Shown: positions 1 through 9,081 of the stretch, piece after piece
Position numbering within the stretch: the first letter of the stretch is position 1
Layout of the letters: each line of letters opens with the position of its first letter
Source: a virus
Length of the DNA: 39,986 nt
Direction: 5' to 3' (one strand)
Virus record (IMG/VR): IMGVR_UViG_3300048999_000175
Span: 1-39,986 of that record
Program-made: the position numbers and the translations under genes
Notes under the pieces: generated by a model
What the model was told of the DNA's origin: nothing
Seen by the model: the letters and a program-made list of their open reading frames with translations, nothing else
Databases searched by the model: none

Positions 1-366
1 CCAGTCCGCGTTCCGACAGGCGGTGCCTATGGTGACGCCACGCAGCTCCAGCAGGCGCAGCAGGGCGCGCCCATGGCCGCCTCTCCGGGCGGCGCAGGCC
101 AGGGCTCCCCTGGCCTGCTGGCCGGGATGGCCGTGCCCTCCGGGCCGGGCCTGGCTGCGCCCACACAGCAGCCGGGTACCCCCGTCACCACCGGGGCCGC
201 CTCCGGCGCTGGCGCCGGGCCGGAGGCCCTGGGCCTGCCTGTCCAGCAGGACCAGGACATGAAGGCCCTTGTGGCCTATTTGCCCGTTTTGGAACACATG
301 GCGAACCAGCCGGGAGCCAGCGCGTCAGCGCGCAACATGGTGCGATACGTGAAGAGTCAGGTGTAG
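1..366 (+). CDS. C-terminal part of an unknown virion/packaging-region protein (partial)
   Basis: The frame is open from the first base and closes with TAG at 364-366, so only the last 121 residues are present and the start lies upstream. The visible part begins VRVPTGGAYGDATQLQQAQQ, runs through a Gly/Pro/Ala-rich low-complexity stretch and ends in a short amphipathic helix-like tail. No catalytic motif is visible. It lies just before the giant virion gene, where podoviruses keep portal and packaging genes, so a packaging or head role is an inference from position only. Confidence 0.6.
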   Translation, partial: PVRVPTGGAYGDATQLQQAQQGAPMAASPGGAGQGSPGLLAGMAVPSGPGLAAPTQQPGTPVTTGAASGAGAGPEALGLPVQQDQDMKALVAYLPVLEHMANQPGASASARNMVRYVKSQV

Positions 367-368
367 CC

Positions 369-551
369 ATGGAGTGGTTTGATCGCCTGGGCGCGATGTA
401 CCAGTTCCTCAACGACACTCCGGCCCTGGCCCACGACATGGCCACCAAGGGCCCACAGACGGACCTGGGGTACGCCTTGGCGTACGGGCTCCAGAACACC
501 TCCGCCGCCATCGACGTGTACCCGGCGGACACCCAGACCCTGGCGGGCTGA
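369..551 (+). CDS. Hypothetical 60-aa protein ahead of the giant virion gene
   Basis: ATG start two bases after the previous stop; ends in TGA at 549-551. The sequence (MEWFDRLGAMYQFLNDTPAL...) is mixed helical with no recognised domain. It is in the same reading frame as the following 1685-aa ORF, separated from it only by this TGA and one GCC codon, so it could be an independent small protein or a leader joined to the giant protein by occasional stop-codon readthrough. Function unknown. Confidence 0.55.
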   Translation: MEWFDRLGAMYQFLNDTPALAHDMATKGPQTDLGYALAYGLQNTSAAIDVYPADTQTLAG

Positions 552-554
552 GCC

Positions 555-3500
555 TTGGGCCTCGGAGATCTCCTCAAGGACGCGGGCAGCATCGCCAAGT
601 CCGCCATCGGCGGCACGGCCAGCGGCCTCAATTCCGTGGACAAGTACATCAATCCGTTCCACGTGGAACAAGGCTCCGCCAAGGACCCGAGCAAGGCGGG
701 CGGCAACAGCCCGCTGGGCAACGTCCTCAACCACCAGGTGGAGACCGCGTCCAAGGCCCTGAACTGGGTCTACGACAACGGCATCTCCCAGCCGCTGTCG
801 ACCACCCTCATGGTGGGCGAGCTCAACGGGGGCGCCCTGAAGTCCAGCAACTGGTCCATGGCGTGGCACGCCGCCGAGCACATCTCTCCCGCCCAGGCGC
901 TGTTCCTGGGATCGGATGACAACGCCACCGCGTCCACGCAGAAGGCCGTGGAGTCGCCGCTGGAGTACTACAAGCCGGGGTCGGCATATCTGCCGCCCGG
1001 CTTCGACAAGCTCCCCGAGGCGCAGCAGCAGGACTTCCTGAAGAAGGCGGGCATGCCCGCCGTGGGCAACGCCTACATCAACGAGCTGCGGCAGTCCAGC
1101 AGCATGTACAAGTACGCCACCGGCGTGGGTGACCTTGCCTTGCGGTGGTGGGCGGATCCCACGATCATCGCCGGTCGCACCGCGAGCGAGATCCGCAAGG
1201 CGTCCCAGGTCGTCAAGCGCCCCGCGGCCGGCTGGGCCGCGCAGGACTACGACAGGATCATGGGCTCGTCCACGATGGACAAGGCCATCGACTTCATCTA
1301 CACCAACAAGGACAACCCACAACTGCTCAACAACCTCCAGATGGCCAAGAACTCGGCCCTGGGGCCCCGCTTCGGGGCGATCGCCTCCACGCTGAAGTCG
1401 GCGGACGAAGTCCACGACTTCCTGCGCGTCAGCCTCGGAGACGTGTCGGCCATCGAGTCCTTGCAGGGCAAGAACGCCCTGGCGGCTGCGCGGATCGCGC
1501 AGGACACGAGCCGGTACTCCGCGCTGGACGCGATGTACACGCGGTACGCCAACGTGGGCAACGGCCAGATGACGAATCTGGTCCAGCAGCAGATGAAGGA
1601 CCTGACCGCCCGCGTCAACGCGGACGAGTCCTTGGTGTCCCGGTACAACCAGGTGCTGGGACACGCAGGTGAGATGGACGAGGTGAACCTGTCGCGCTGG
1701 AGCTTCGCTCGCGCGCAGGAGCGCACCGACGCCCAGGCCGGATACCGGGCCAGTACGGCCCGTGGCAGCACGGCGGGCGCCCTGGGCCGCCGCGTCACCG
1801 TACAGCCCACTCCGATCTTCTCCCGCGGCACGACCGCGCCCGTGGACCTGGGGTTCACCAAGACGCGCCTGTACGGCGCCGGGGACTTCTTCTCCACGCC
1901 GGTCACGATGGTGCGTTCCTTCGGGAACGCCCGGCCCAACGGGTACATGCGGATCGATGACATCGATCGCGACAGCATCGCGGAGCTGCGCGGGCAGCTC
2001 GCGCGGATCCCGGGCATCGACAACCAGACCCGGCTGAACATGCTCAACGAGTACCTGAAGACCGGAACCGAGGGCGAGCGCCTGGCGCTGCTGAAGGAGA
2101 TCGGCGCCACGGGCGCCGCCAAGGTGGCGGAGAAGCACGGCTTGGAGCCCGAGGCCGGGCTGGAGATCTACCAGGAGCACCTGAAGCGCCAGGTGGGCGA
2201 GATCGACAACATGAAGCGGTACTCCGCCGCTTCCAAGCCGATCACCACCCCGGACGGGACCCTGGCCCAGGTCAAGGTGGACGAGTTCATGACCGACGGG
2301 GGCAAGTTGGTCGTCCACCCCAACCTGGTCACCCGCCTGGCCAACGACCACGTCTTCCAGGACCTGGACGCCATGGACAAGGTGCTGGCGCGACACTCCA
2401 GTGCCATCAGCGCCATCCGCCAGACGAAGATCGGCAATCCGGACTGGATGCTGGACGCAGCCGACTACATGACCCACATGTTCAAGTTCGGCACCCTGTT
2501 CCGCCTGGGCTACATCCCCCGCGTGGCCGGGGACGACCTGGCGGGCCAGACGGCCCGGCTGGGCGCGGCCAGCATGGCCCTGCGCGTGGGCTGGGGGGTG
2601 CGCAACGGCGCCACCAATGCGGCCCTGCGCTACACCCGCCCGCTGGCCGCGGCGAGGGCCGCGACGGCCCAGGAGGGCGTGAAGTACGCCGAGGAGGGCA
2701 TGGCCGCCCTAAAGGCGGAGATGGACCCCCTGAGGGCCCAGATCCAGGGCCGCAGGGCGGCCACTCGCGCGGATCTGACGCAGGCGGGCCGCCGCCTGGC
2801 CAACGCCAAGGCCAAGCGCGCCGCGATGGACCCGGCGGTGACGCCGGCCGCCAAGATGTCGGCGATGGACCAGCTCATCGCCAAGCACGAGCAGGCGGTG
2901 GCCAGGGCCACCCGCGGCATGTCCACCGCCGTGGGCGCCAAGAACATCAAGCTCCAGGATCTGGAGGCCCACCACGGCTTCCTGGACACCTATCGTCAGC
3001 TCCAGAAGAAGGCCGCGGCTGAGGCCACAGCCGCCTCGAAGGCGCCGAAGGTGATCCAGGGCAGCCGGCCCGTGGATCTCCGGGAACGCGCGCGCGTCGC
3101 GAAGGTCGGCCCCCGCCTGGGCCCCCGCCAGGGGAGGCCGGTCTACGCCCCGGCCGCCTTCGACGGCAAGGAGGGCGACTACTTCTACAAGGCGACCAGT
3201 TCGGACGAAGCGCTGGGGCAGATCTTCGCCACCAACAAGCAGTTGGTGCACGGGCACCTGATGCGGTCCTTCGACCACGGCGGCAAGGCGATCACCGCCG
3301 CCGAGGACGAGGCCGTGCACGCGACCTCCTGGGCGCACGCCATCAACGCCCAGTTGGTGCAGGATCCGCTGGCCATCCAGGCCATACGCGGGGCCAGCGT
3401 TGAAGACCTGACGAAGTGGCTGAAGCAGACGGCCGAAGGCCGCGCCTACCAGCGCCGCATCGGCCTGTCGCCGTCGGCTGCCGCAGGCGCCACCGGAAAC

Positions 3501-5612
3501 CGCATCATTGCCGACCCGGAGGAGCTTGCCAACGCCGCCTGGCACGACGTGGCGGAGTACATGCCCACCCCGGAAATCAGGGCCAAGGCCCTGGAGCCGG
3601 ACGGCGTGAGCCCGGCCTTCCTGAAGGAAGCCATGCCGATGGCGCACCGCCCCGACGTGCACACCGGGCAGGTGGGCGGAGCCCAGTCCCGCTACAAGCG
3701 GGCCCTGGATGGCGTGGTGGCCTCGTGGTTCAACGTCGCGGCCAAGATGCCCGCGGACCGGCTCAGCCGGCACCCGCTGTTCAACCAGCTGTACGAGGGC
3801 CACATGAAGACCCTGGCCTCCCAGCTGAAGAAGCAGGGCGCGTACGACACGACTGTGGCGGGCGTGGAGCAGATGGCGACCACCGCGCGCCGGCTGGCGC
3901 TGCGGGACACGCGCAAGCTGGTCTTCGACATAGCACACAGGTCTGACGCCGCAGCTGCGCTGCGGTTCATCTCGCCGTTCATGGCGGCGACCACGGAGTC
4001 CTTTCAGCGCTGGGGCCGCATCATCGCCGACCGGCCACAGGTCGTCGGCTACGCCAACAACTTCTTCAATGCCCCCATCGCGTCCGGCAACATGCAGGAC
4101 GCCGACGGCAACGACGTGTCCAAGGACGGGTACTCGTACACGATCGACCCGGCCACGGGCAAGGCCGTGAAGAAGCTGGTCCCCAAGTCCGAGCGCTTCA
4201 TCGTGGCGCGGATGCCCAAGGCCCTGCTGAACAACCCGGTCACCAAGTACACCATCGGGACGACCTTCGGCATCGAGCCGGCCAGCGGAAAGCTGAAGCT
4301 CAGCCAGAACAGCATGGACCTGGTCACCCAGGGCGACCCCTGGTTCCACCCGGGCGTGGGCCCGATCGTCCAGGTCCCGGTGAACATGCTGGTCAAGGAC
4401 AAGCCGAAGCAGGCCGAGCTGGCCCGCCAGCTGGGCGTTCTGCCCTTCGGGCCGGTGAACGGCGGAGCCTTCGGCTCCGGTCCCGCCGGAGAGATAGCAA
4501 GCTTCTTCGCGCCGTCCACAGTCAAGAACTTCCTGACCGCGTTCGACACCTCGGACGACCGGTACCAGAACGTCAAGATGCAGATCATGCAGCGCGCCGC
4601 GTACGAGCACAGCGAGCTGGGCAAGCCGATGCCCTCGGCATCGAAGATCGCGTCCATGACCAGGGACTACTGGCTGTTCTCGGCGGCCTCGGCGTTCCTC
4701 CAGCCGATGGCCACGCAGAAGGCGGACAAGTACCAGTTCTTCCGCGACCAGTACAACGCGCTGCGGCGCGAGAACCCGATGACCGCCGATGACCAGTTCA
4801 TCGCGCGGTACGGGGAGAGCTACTTCATCTTCGCCCAGACCCAGTCCAAGAACGACTCGGGGATCCCCTCCACAGTCAAGGCCGTGGAGCTGAGCAAGAA
4901 GTACGGCGACCTCATCGCCGCCAACCCCGAGCTCGGGGCCTTGGTCGTGGGCCCGGAGGGCAACGGGCCGTTCTCGCCGGAGGCGTACAGCTACCAGCTG
5001 AACACCCCGCTTGCGCCGGGCGGCTCGGAGATGCAGCGCTCCAAGATGAGCGCTACCGACGCCATGCTGGACAACAAGCGCCGCCAGGGCTGGAGCGAGT
5101 ACACCAAGGCTATGAACGGCCTGACGGCCACGCTGCACAACCGGGGCCTGAACTCCTTCGCCGACAAGGGCGCCGAAGACCTGAAGGCGACCAAGGCCGC
5201 GTACGTCCAGCTGTTCGGCTCACCGACCATGCCCAACGGGCAGGCCAACCCGTTCTACAACGACTCGTGGTCCAAGGACTACAACACCCTGGACCCGCTG
5301 AAGTACGAGCGCCTGATCCCCGGGCTCCAGGCGGTGGCCGACAGCCCGTTGGCCAAGGACCCGACCCGCAGCGACCTGCGGGTCCTCCAGCAGTACCTGG
5401 GCTACCGCCAGGGCGTCACGCAGATGCTCGCCGCCCGCAAGGCGGCGGGCGGATCCGGGGTCATCACGGCCAAGGCGAACGCGGATCTGCTCAACGCCTG
5501 GCAGTCCGGCGTGGACTCGCTCATCGAGTCCGACACGAACTTCGGGGACCTGCACAGCAGGTACCTGGCCCGGGACCTGGGCTACGACGGAAGTACGGAT
5601 GTGGCGGCATGA
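555..5612 (+). CDS. Giant internal virion / DNA-ejection-type protein (1685 aa)
   Basis: The start is TTG at 555; no upstream alternative exists because of the in-frame TGA at 549, and no ATG lies close downstream. The protein is mostly helical, with an Ala-rich probable coiled-coil stretch near residues 690-830, a conserved-looking block GTLFRLGYIPRVAGDDLAGQ near 640-670 and ALRFISPFMAATTESFQRWG near 1130-1155. Size, position before the murein hydrolases and lack of a tape measure fit the large ejection proteins of short-tailed phages (T7 gp16 role). No Walker, polymerase or transglycosylase motif is seen. The role is inferred; that it is a real gene is near certain. Its stop overlaps the next ATG (ATGA). 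Confidence 0.85.
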   Translation: MGLGDLLKDAGSIAKSAIGGTASGLNSVDKYINPFHVEQGSAKDPSKAGGNSPLGNVLNHQVETASKALNWVYDNGISQPLSTTLMVGELNGGALKSSNWSMAWHAAEHISPAQALFLGSDDNATASTQKAVESPLEYYKPGSAYLPPGFDKLPEAQQQDFLKKAGMPAVGNAYINELRQSSSMYKYATGVGDLALRWWADPTIIAGRTASEIRKASQVVKRPAAGWAAQDYDRIMGSSTMDKAIDFIYTNKDNPQLLNNLQMAKNSALGPRFGAIASTLKSADEVHDFLRVSLGDVSAIESLQGKNALAAARIAQDTSRYSALDAMYTRYANVGNGQMTNLVQQQMKDLTARVNADESLVSRYNQVLGHAGEMDEVNLSRWSFARAQERTDAQAGYRASTARGSTAGALGRRVTVQPTPIFSRGTTAPVDLGFTKTRLYGAGDFFSTPVTMVRSFGNARPNGYMRIDDIDRDSIAELRGQLARIPGIDNQTRLNMLNEYLKTGTEGERLALLKEIGATGAAKVAEKHGLEPEAGLEIYQEHLKRQVGEIDNMKRYSAASKPITTPDGTLAQVKVDEFMTDGGKLVVHPNLVTRLANDHVFQDLDAMDKVLARHSSAISAIRQTKIGNPDWMLDAADYMTHMFKFGTLFRLGYIPRVAGDDLAGQTARLGAASMALRVGWGVRNGATNAALRYTRPLAAARAATAQEGVKYAEEGMAALKAEMDPLRAQIQGRRAATRADLTQAGRRLANAKAKRAAMDPAVTPAAKMSAMDQLIAKHEQAVARATRGMSTAVGAKNIKLQDLEAHHGFLDTYRQLQKKAAAEATAASKAPKVIQGSRPVDLRERARVAKVGPRLGPRQGRPVYAPAAFDGKEGDYFYKATSSDEALGQIFATNKQLVHGHLMRSFDHGGKAITAAEDEAVHATSWAHAINAQLVQDPLAIQAIRGASVEDLTKWLKQTAEGRAYQRRIGLSPSAAAGATGNRIIADPEELANAAWHDVAEYMPTPEIRAKALEPDGVSPAFLKEAMPMAHRPDVHTGQVGGAQSRYKRALDGVVASWFNVAAKMPADRLSRHPLFNQLYEGHMKTLASQLKKQGAYDTTVAGVEQMATTARRLALRDTRKLVFDIAHRSDAAAALRFISPFMAATTESFQRWGRIIADRPQVVGYANNFFNAPIASGNMQDADGNDVSKDGYSYTIDPATGKAVKKLVPKSERFIVARMPKALLNNPVTKYTIGTTFGIEPASGKLKLSQNSMDLVTQGDPWFHPGVGPIVQVPVNMLVKDKPKQAELARQLGVLPFGPVNGGAFGSGPAGEIASFFAPSTVKNFLTAFDTSDDRYQNVKMQIMQRAAYEHSELGKPMPSASKIASMTRDYWLFSAASAFLQPMATQKADKYQFFRDQYNALRRENPMTADDQFIARYGESYFIFAQTQSKNDSGIPSTVKAVELSKKYGDLIAANPELGALVVGPEGNGPFSPEAYSYQLNTPLAPGGSEMQRSKMSATDAMLDNKRRQGWSEYTKAMNGLTATLHNRGLNSFADKGAEDLKATKAAYVQLFGSPTMPNGQANPFYNDSWSKDYNTLDPLKYERLIPGLQAVADSPLAKDPTRSDLRVLQQYLGYRQGVTQMLAARKAAGGSGVITAKANADLLNAWQSGVDSLIESDTNFGDLHSRYLARDLGYDGSTDVAA

Positions 5613-6493
5613 CCATCACCAAGGGGACCCCGTCCCCCAGTCCGACGCCTACACCTTCCACGACTTCGGACGCGCAGGCGCAGGCCCTCCAGCAGTTCCT
5701 GGCCGGCGCGACCAGTGGCACCACCACGGGTACCGGCAAGGTCTTCATGGGGATGACCAACCCCGGCGCCGGGAGCGTCAGCTCGTTCGCCCCGACGGGA
5801 GCGACGGGGCAGAAGAAGGTCTCCAAGCCCCACTGGATGAGCACCGACGACGCCACGGCCCAGTACTTCAACTGGAGCCAGAAGGCCCGGGACGACTTCC
5901 GGGCCAAGGGGCTCCTGAGCGGCCTCCTGACGGCCGGGGCGGGGGACCTGGAGGCGTACAGCCTCTGGCAGGGCCTGGTGAACCAGTCGGCCCTGTACGG
6001 CTCCCAGAACAAGCAGGTCTCCCCGCTGGACATCCTGGGCGGATACGTCAAGGGCAACAGCAACGGCGGCTGGGTCAAGAACGGTGATTTCGAGACCAAC
6101 CCGGTCACGGGCGAGAAGCGTTACATCGGCCCGCAGTTCAAGACCACCACGCAGAACCAGGTGGACCTCACCGACCCGGCGACCGCGAGGGCGATCGCGG
6201 TCAAGCAGTTCCAGTCCCTGCTGGGCCGGGATCCCGGCCAGGGCGAGATCTCCGCGTACGCCAACGCCCTCTCGCAGAGCGAGCAGAGCAACCCGTCCTC
6301 GGCCACGACCACCACGCAGTACGACATGACCACGGGCGAAGCCGTGGGCTCCAACACGGTCACCAGCGGCGGCCTGACGGCCGACGCCCAGGCGCAGCTG
6401 GCTGCGGACGAGGTCAAGAAGAAGAAGGAGTACGGGGCGACGCAGGCGGCGACCACCTACATGAACGCGCTGGACAGCGCGGTGGGCCTCTGA
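5609..6493 (+). CDS. Virion-associated protein, unknown function (294 aa)
   Basis: Start ATG at 5609 overlaps the upstream TGA, which decides the start although the frame is open further 5'. The N-terminus is a Ser/Thr/Pro-rich tail (PSPSPTPTPSTTS), followed by a globular part containing FQSLLGRDPGQGEISAYANAL near residues 195-215, an alpha-helical pattern also seen in virion proteins that carry lytic domains. The C-terminus is charged and helical (DEVKKKKEYGATQAATT). It is translationally coupled to the NlpC/P60 gene (TGATG). Probably part of the internal virion set; no enzyme motif is seen. Confidence 0.75.
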   Translation: MTITKGTPSPSPTPTPSTTSDAQAQALQQFLAGATSGTTTGTGKVFMGMTNPGAGSVSSFAPTGATGQKKVSKPHWMSTDDATAQYFNWSQKARDDFRAKGLLSGLLTAGAGDLEAYSLWQGLVNQSALYGSQNKQVSPLDILGGYVKGNSNGGWVKNGDFETNPVTGEKRYIGPQFKTTTQNQVDLTDPATARAIAVKQFQSLLGRDPGQGEISAYANALSQSEQSNPSSATTTTQYDMTTGEAVGSNTVTSGGLTADAQAQLAADEVKKKKEYGATQAATTYMNALDSAVGL

Positions 6494-7788
6494 TGACCGT
6501 CTCCGGGCTGGATATCGCCAACTACGCCAAGAGCGCCCTGGGCACTCCGTACGCCTGGGGCGGGACGGACATGCAGACCGGCATTGACTGCTCCGGTCTG
6601 CCCTACGACGTGTACGCCCACTTCGGGATCACCATCCCCCGGGTCACCTACGACCAGATCACCCAGGGCTCCAGCGTCCCCGTGGACAAGCTCCAGCCCG
6701 GCGACCTGGTCTTCTTCGACACCGACAAGACCAAGAACGGTCCCGACCACGTCGGGATCTACATCGGCAACGGGCAGTTCATCCACGCGCCGAAGACCGG
6801 CGACGTGGTCAAGATCAGCTCCCTGTCCGATTCGTACTACATGAACCGTTTGATGGGCTCCCGTCGCATATCGGGCGTGAGCGGGGCGGCCCCTTCGGGG
6901 TCCGCCGTCGGGACCACGCCCCAGGTGAAGCTGTCGGCGGACGAACTGGCCGACAACTACGGGATGTCGTACGCGTTCTTCAAGTCCCAGCCCGAGCTGA
7001 TGAAGATGCTCAACTCGGCGGTGTCCGAGCAGTGGACGCCGGACAAGTTCCAGGCGGAGCTGAAGAACACCTCCTGGTGGAAGAAGAACTCCGACACCGC
7101 ACGTCAGGCCCAGGTCCAGGCGAAGACGGACCCGGCCACGTACAAGGCGTCCATGGCCGCAGCCTCCGCGCAGGCCCAGGACGCGGCCGTGAAGGCCGGT
7201 GCGATCCTGAGTACCAAGCAGGTCCAGACCCTGGCCAAGAACATGGTCAACTACGGCTGGAACGACGCCCAGGTGGCCAATTTCCTGGGCCAGTACATCA
7301 ACTTCCGGGACACCAAGACGCTGGGCGGCCAGGCGGGAGCCGCCGTCCAGCAGATCAAGACCTACGCCTACGACCAGGGCATCCGGGTCTCGGACCAGAC
7401 CGCCAAGACCTCGGCCGCATACCTCGTACGCGGACTCACGGACATGACCAAGGTCCAGGATGGCCTGCGCAACCAGGCCATCTCCACGTACCCGGGCTTC
7501 ACGGAGCAGTTGTTGGGCGGCGCGACCATGCGCGACATCGCCCAGCCCTACATCCAGATGACCGCGCAGGAGCTGGAGCTCCCCGAGACCGACATCGACG
7601 TATGGCACCCCAAGGTCGCCGCAGCGCTGAACCAGGCGGACCCCAAGGGCCAGCCGGCCCCCATGAGTCTGACGGACTACCAGGGCGCCCTGCGGGCGGA
7701 CCCGGCCTGGAAAAAGACGCAAGGCGCCCAGGACCAGGCGATGCAGGTCGGCAACCAGGTGCTCCAGTCGATGGGCCTGGTGGTGTAA
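6493..7788 (+). CDS. NlpC/P60 peptidase with virion-type C-terminal domain
   Basis: Residues 1-120 form a complete NlpC/P60 cysteine peptidase: Cys33 in GIDCSGLPYDV, His86 in PDHVGIYIG and His98 in FIHAP make the Cys-His-His triad. This family cleaves peptide cross-links in peptidoglycan. Residues about 140-431 are a helical domain (from VKLSADELADNYG to VLQSMGLVV) clearly paralogous to the C-terminal domain of the next gene. Its place among ejection-type proteins suggests a virion enzyme that opens the wall at DNA entry. Because no other catalytic endolysin is visible, a role at lysis is also possible. Confidence 0.88.
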   Translation: MTVSGLDIANYAKSALGTPYAWGGTDMQTGIDCSGLPYDVYAHFGITIPRVTYDQITQGSSVPVDKLQPGDLVFFDTDKTKNGPDHVGIYIGNGQFIHAPKTGDVVKISSLSDSYYMNRLMGSRRISGVSGAAPSGSAVGTTPQVKLSADELADNYGMSYAFFKSQPELMKMLNSAVSEQWTPDKFQAELKNTSWWKKNSDTARQAQVQAKTDPATYKASMAAASAQAQDAAVKAGAILSTKQVQTLAKNMVNYGWNDAQVANFLGQYINFRDTKTLGGQAGAAVQQIKTYAYDQGIRVSDQTAKTSAAYLVRGLTDMTKVQDGLRNQAISTYPGFTEQLLGGATMRDIAQPYIQMTAQELELPETDIDVWHPKVAAALNQADPKGQPAPMSLTDYQGALRADPAWKKTQGAQDQAMQVGNQVLQSMGLVV

Positions 7789-9081
7789 ATGACCACGCTC
7801 GCGCAACTGCTGGCCGGAGTGCGCCAGGTGGAGTCCGGCGGAAACTACTCCGTCGTCAACTCCATCGGCGCCGTGGGCGCCTATCAGGTTCTGAAATCCA
7901 ACATCCCGAGCTGGACCAAGAAGGCCCTCGGGTACTCGATGACCTGGCAGCAGTTCCGGGACAGTCCCTCGGCCCAGGACAAGGTCGCCGAGGTCATCCT
8001 CGGCGGGTACTACAACAAGTACGGCGCCGCCGGCGCCGCGAGCATGTGGTTCTCGGGGCAGCCGAACCCTGCCAGCACGGCCTCCGACGGTGGCAACACC
8101 GTCCAGCAGTACGTGAACAAGGTGCTGGCCGCCTCGGGCGGCTCCAGTGGCATGACCGGCACGTCCTCCGTCGCCGGAGGCAGCGGAGGGACGGGGAGTA
8201 CGGCCGTGACGCCGAAGCTATCCACGGACGAACTGGCCGCGCAGTATGGCCTGAGCGCGGCACTGATCAACTCCAACAGGGAGTTGAAGAGCCTGTTCAG
8301 CAAGGCCGTGGCCGGCAGCTGGACCGCCGACCTGTTCACGGCCAAGCTCAAGAACACCAGCTGGTGGAAGCTCCAGCCGGACACGCTGCGGACCTACATC
8401 ACCGAGAAGTTCACCGACCCCGCCACCTGGCTCCAGAAGAACAAGGCGGCCCAGGCGTCCATCAACGCCCTGGCCGTCCAGGTGGGCCTGGGGAGCCAGA
8501 TCAACTCCAAGGGCTGGTCCAGCAGCCTCCTGCTCAGCGCCATGTACAACTCCGTGGCGCTCGGCTGGACCGACGCCCGGATCAAGGACTGGCTGGGTAC
8601 CAAGACCGCCGTCCACGGCGGCGTGATGTGGGGCGAGGCCGGAACGGCCCTGGACCAGATCCACTCCCTGGCGTACCTCAACGGCATGAAGTACACCGGC
8701 TGGGCCGTGGGCATGGCCCGCGGCATCGCCTCGGGGAAGGACACCCTGGAGCACGCGGAGTCGGTAATCCGGGCCCAGGCCGCGGCGAAGTACTCGGCGT
8801 TCGCCGACCAGATCAAGGCGGGCCAGAATCTCTCGGATCTGGCCGCCCCGTACGTCCAGTCCGTGGCCAAGATTTTGGAGGTCCCGGACACGGACGTGGA
8901 TGTCTTCAACAGCCACGTGGCCAAGGCCATGACCTCGAACACGAAGGGCCAGGCCATGAGCATCTGGCAGTTCGAGCAGGGCCTTCGCCAGGACCCGCTC
9001 TGGAAGAAGACCCAGAACGCGCAGGACTCGGCGATGAGCACCGCGCATCAAGTGCTCCAGAGCTTTGGGATGGTGTTCTAG
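7789..9081 (+). CDS. Lysozyme/transglycosylase-like virion protein, paralogue of the upstream NlpC protein
   Basis: ATG follows the previous TAA directly. Residues 1-110 resemble a goose-type lysozyme or lytic transglycosylase fold: a probable catalytic Glu15 in VRQVESGGNY, then GAVGAYQVLKSNI. A Gly/Ser/Thr linker follows (about 110-140). Residues 143-430 (from PKLSTDELAAQYG to VLQSFGMVF) are paralogous to the NlpC protein's C-terminus, sharing KNTSWWK, a conserved AAPYVQ/AQPYIQ block and DPLWKKTQNAQD. This suggests duplication of a virion-attachment domain with a different hydrolase head. Catalytic assignment is moderate; gene reality is high. Confidence 0.82.
   Translation: MTTLAQLLAGVRQVESGGNYSVVNSIGAVGAYQVLKSNIPSWTKKALGYSMTWQQFRDSPSAQDKVAEVILGGYYNKYGAAGAASMWFSGQPNPASTASDGGNTVQQYVNKVLAASGGSSGMTGTSSVAGGSGGTGSTAVTPKLSTDELAAQYGLSAALINSNRELKSLFSKAVAGSWTADLFTAKLKNTSWWKLQPDTLRTYITEKFTDPATWLQKNKAAQASINALAVQVGLGSQINSKGWSSSLLLSAMYNSVALGWTDARIKDWLGTKTAVHGGVMWGEAGTALDQIHSLAYLNGMKYTGWAVGMARGIASGKDTLEHAESVIRAQAAAKYSAFADQIKAGQNLSDLAAPYVQSVAKILEVPDTDVDVFNSHVAKAMTSNTKGQAMSIWQFEQGLRQDPLWKKTQNAQDSAMSTAHQVLQSFGMVF

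Noticed and set aside
357-5138. Long minus-strand ORFs (706 and 809 codons) opposite the giant virion gene
   Set aside because: GC-rich antisense shadows with Val/Leu/Arg/Gly bias. The plus-strand protein is clearly the real product.
555-5612. N4-like virion RNA polymerase, suggested by the N4-type coat protein and hairpin array
   Set aside because: The 1685-aa protein shows no T7-like RNA polymerase motifs and is half the size of N4 vRNAP.
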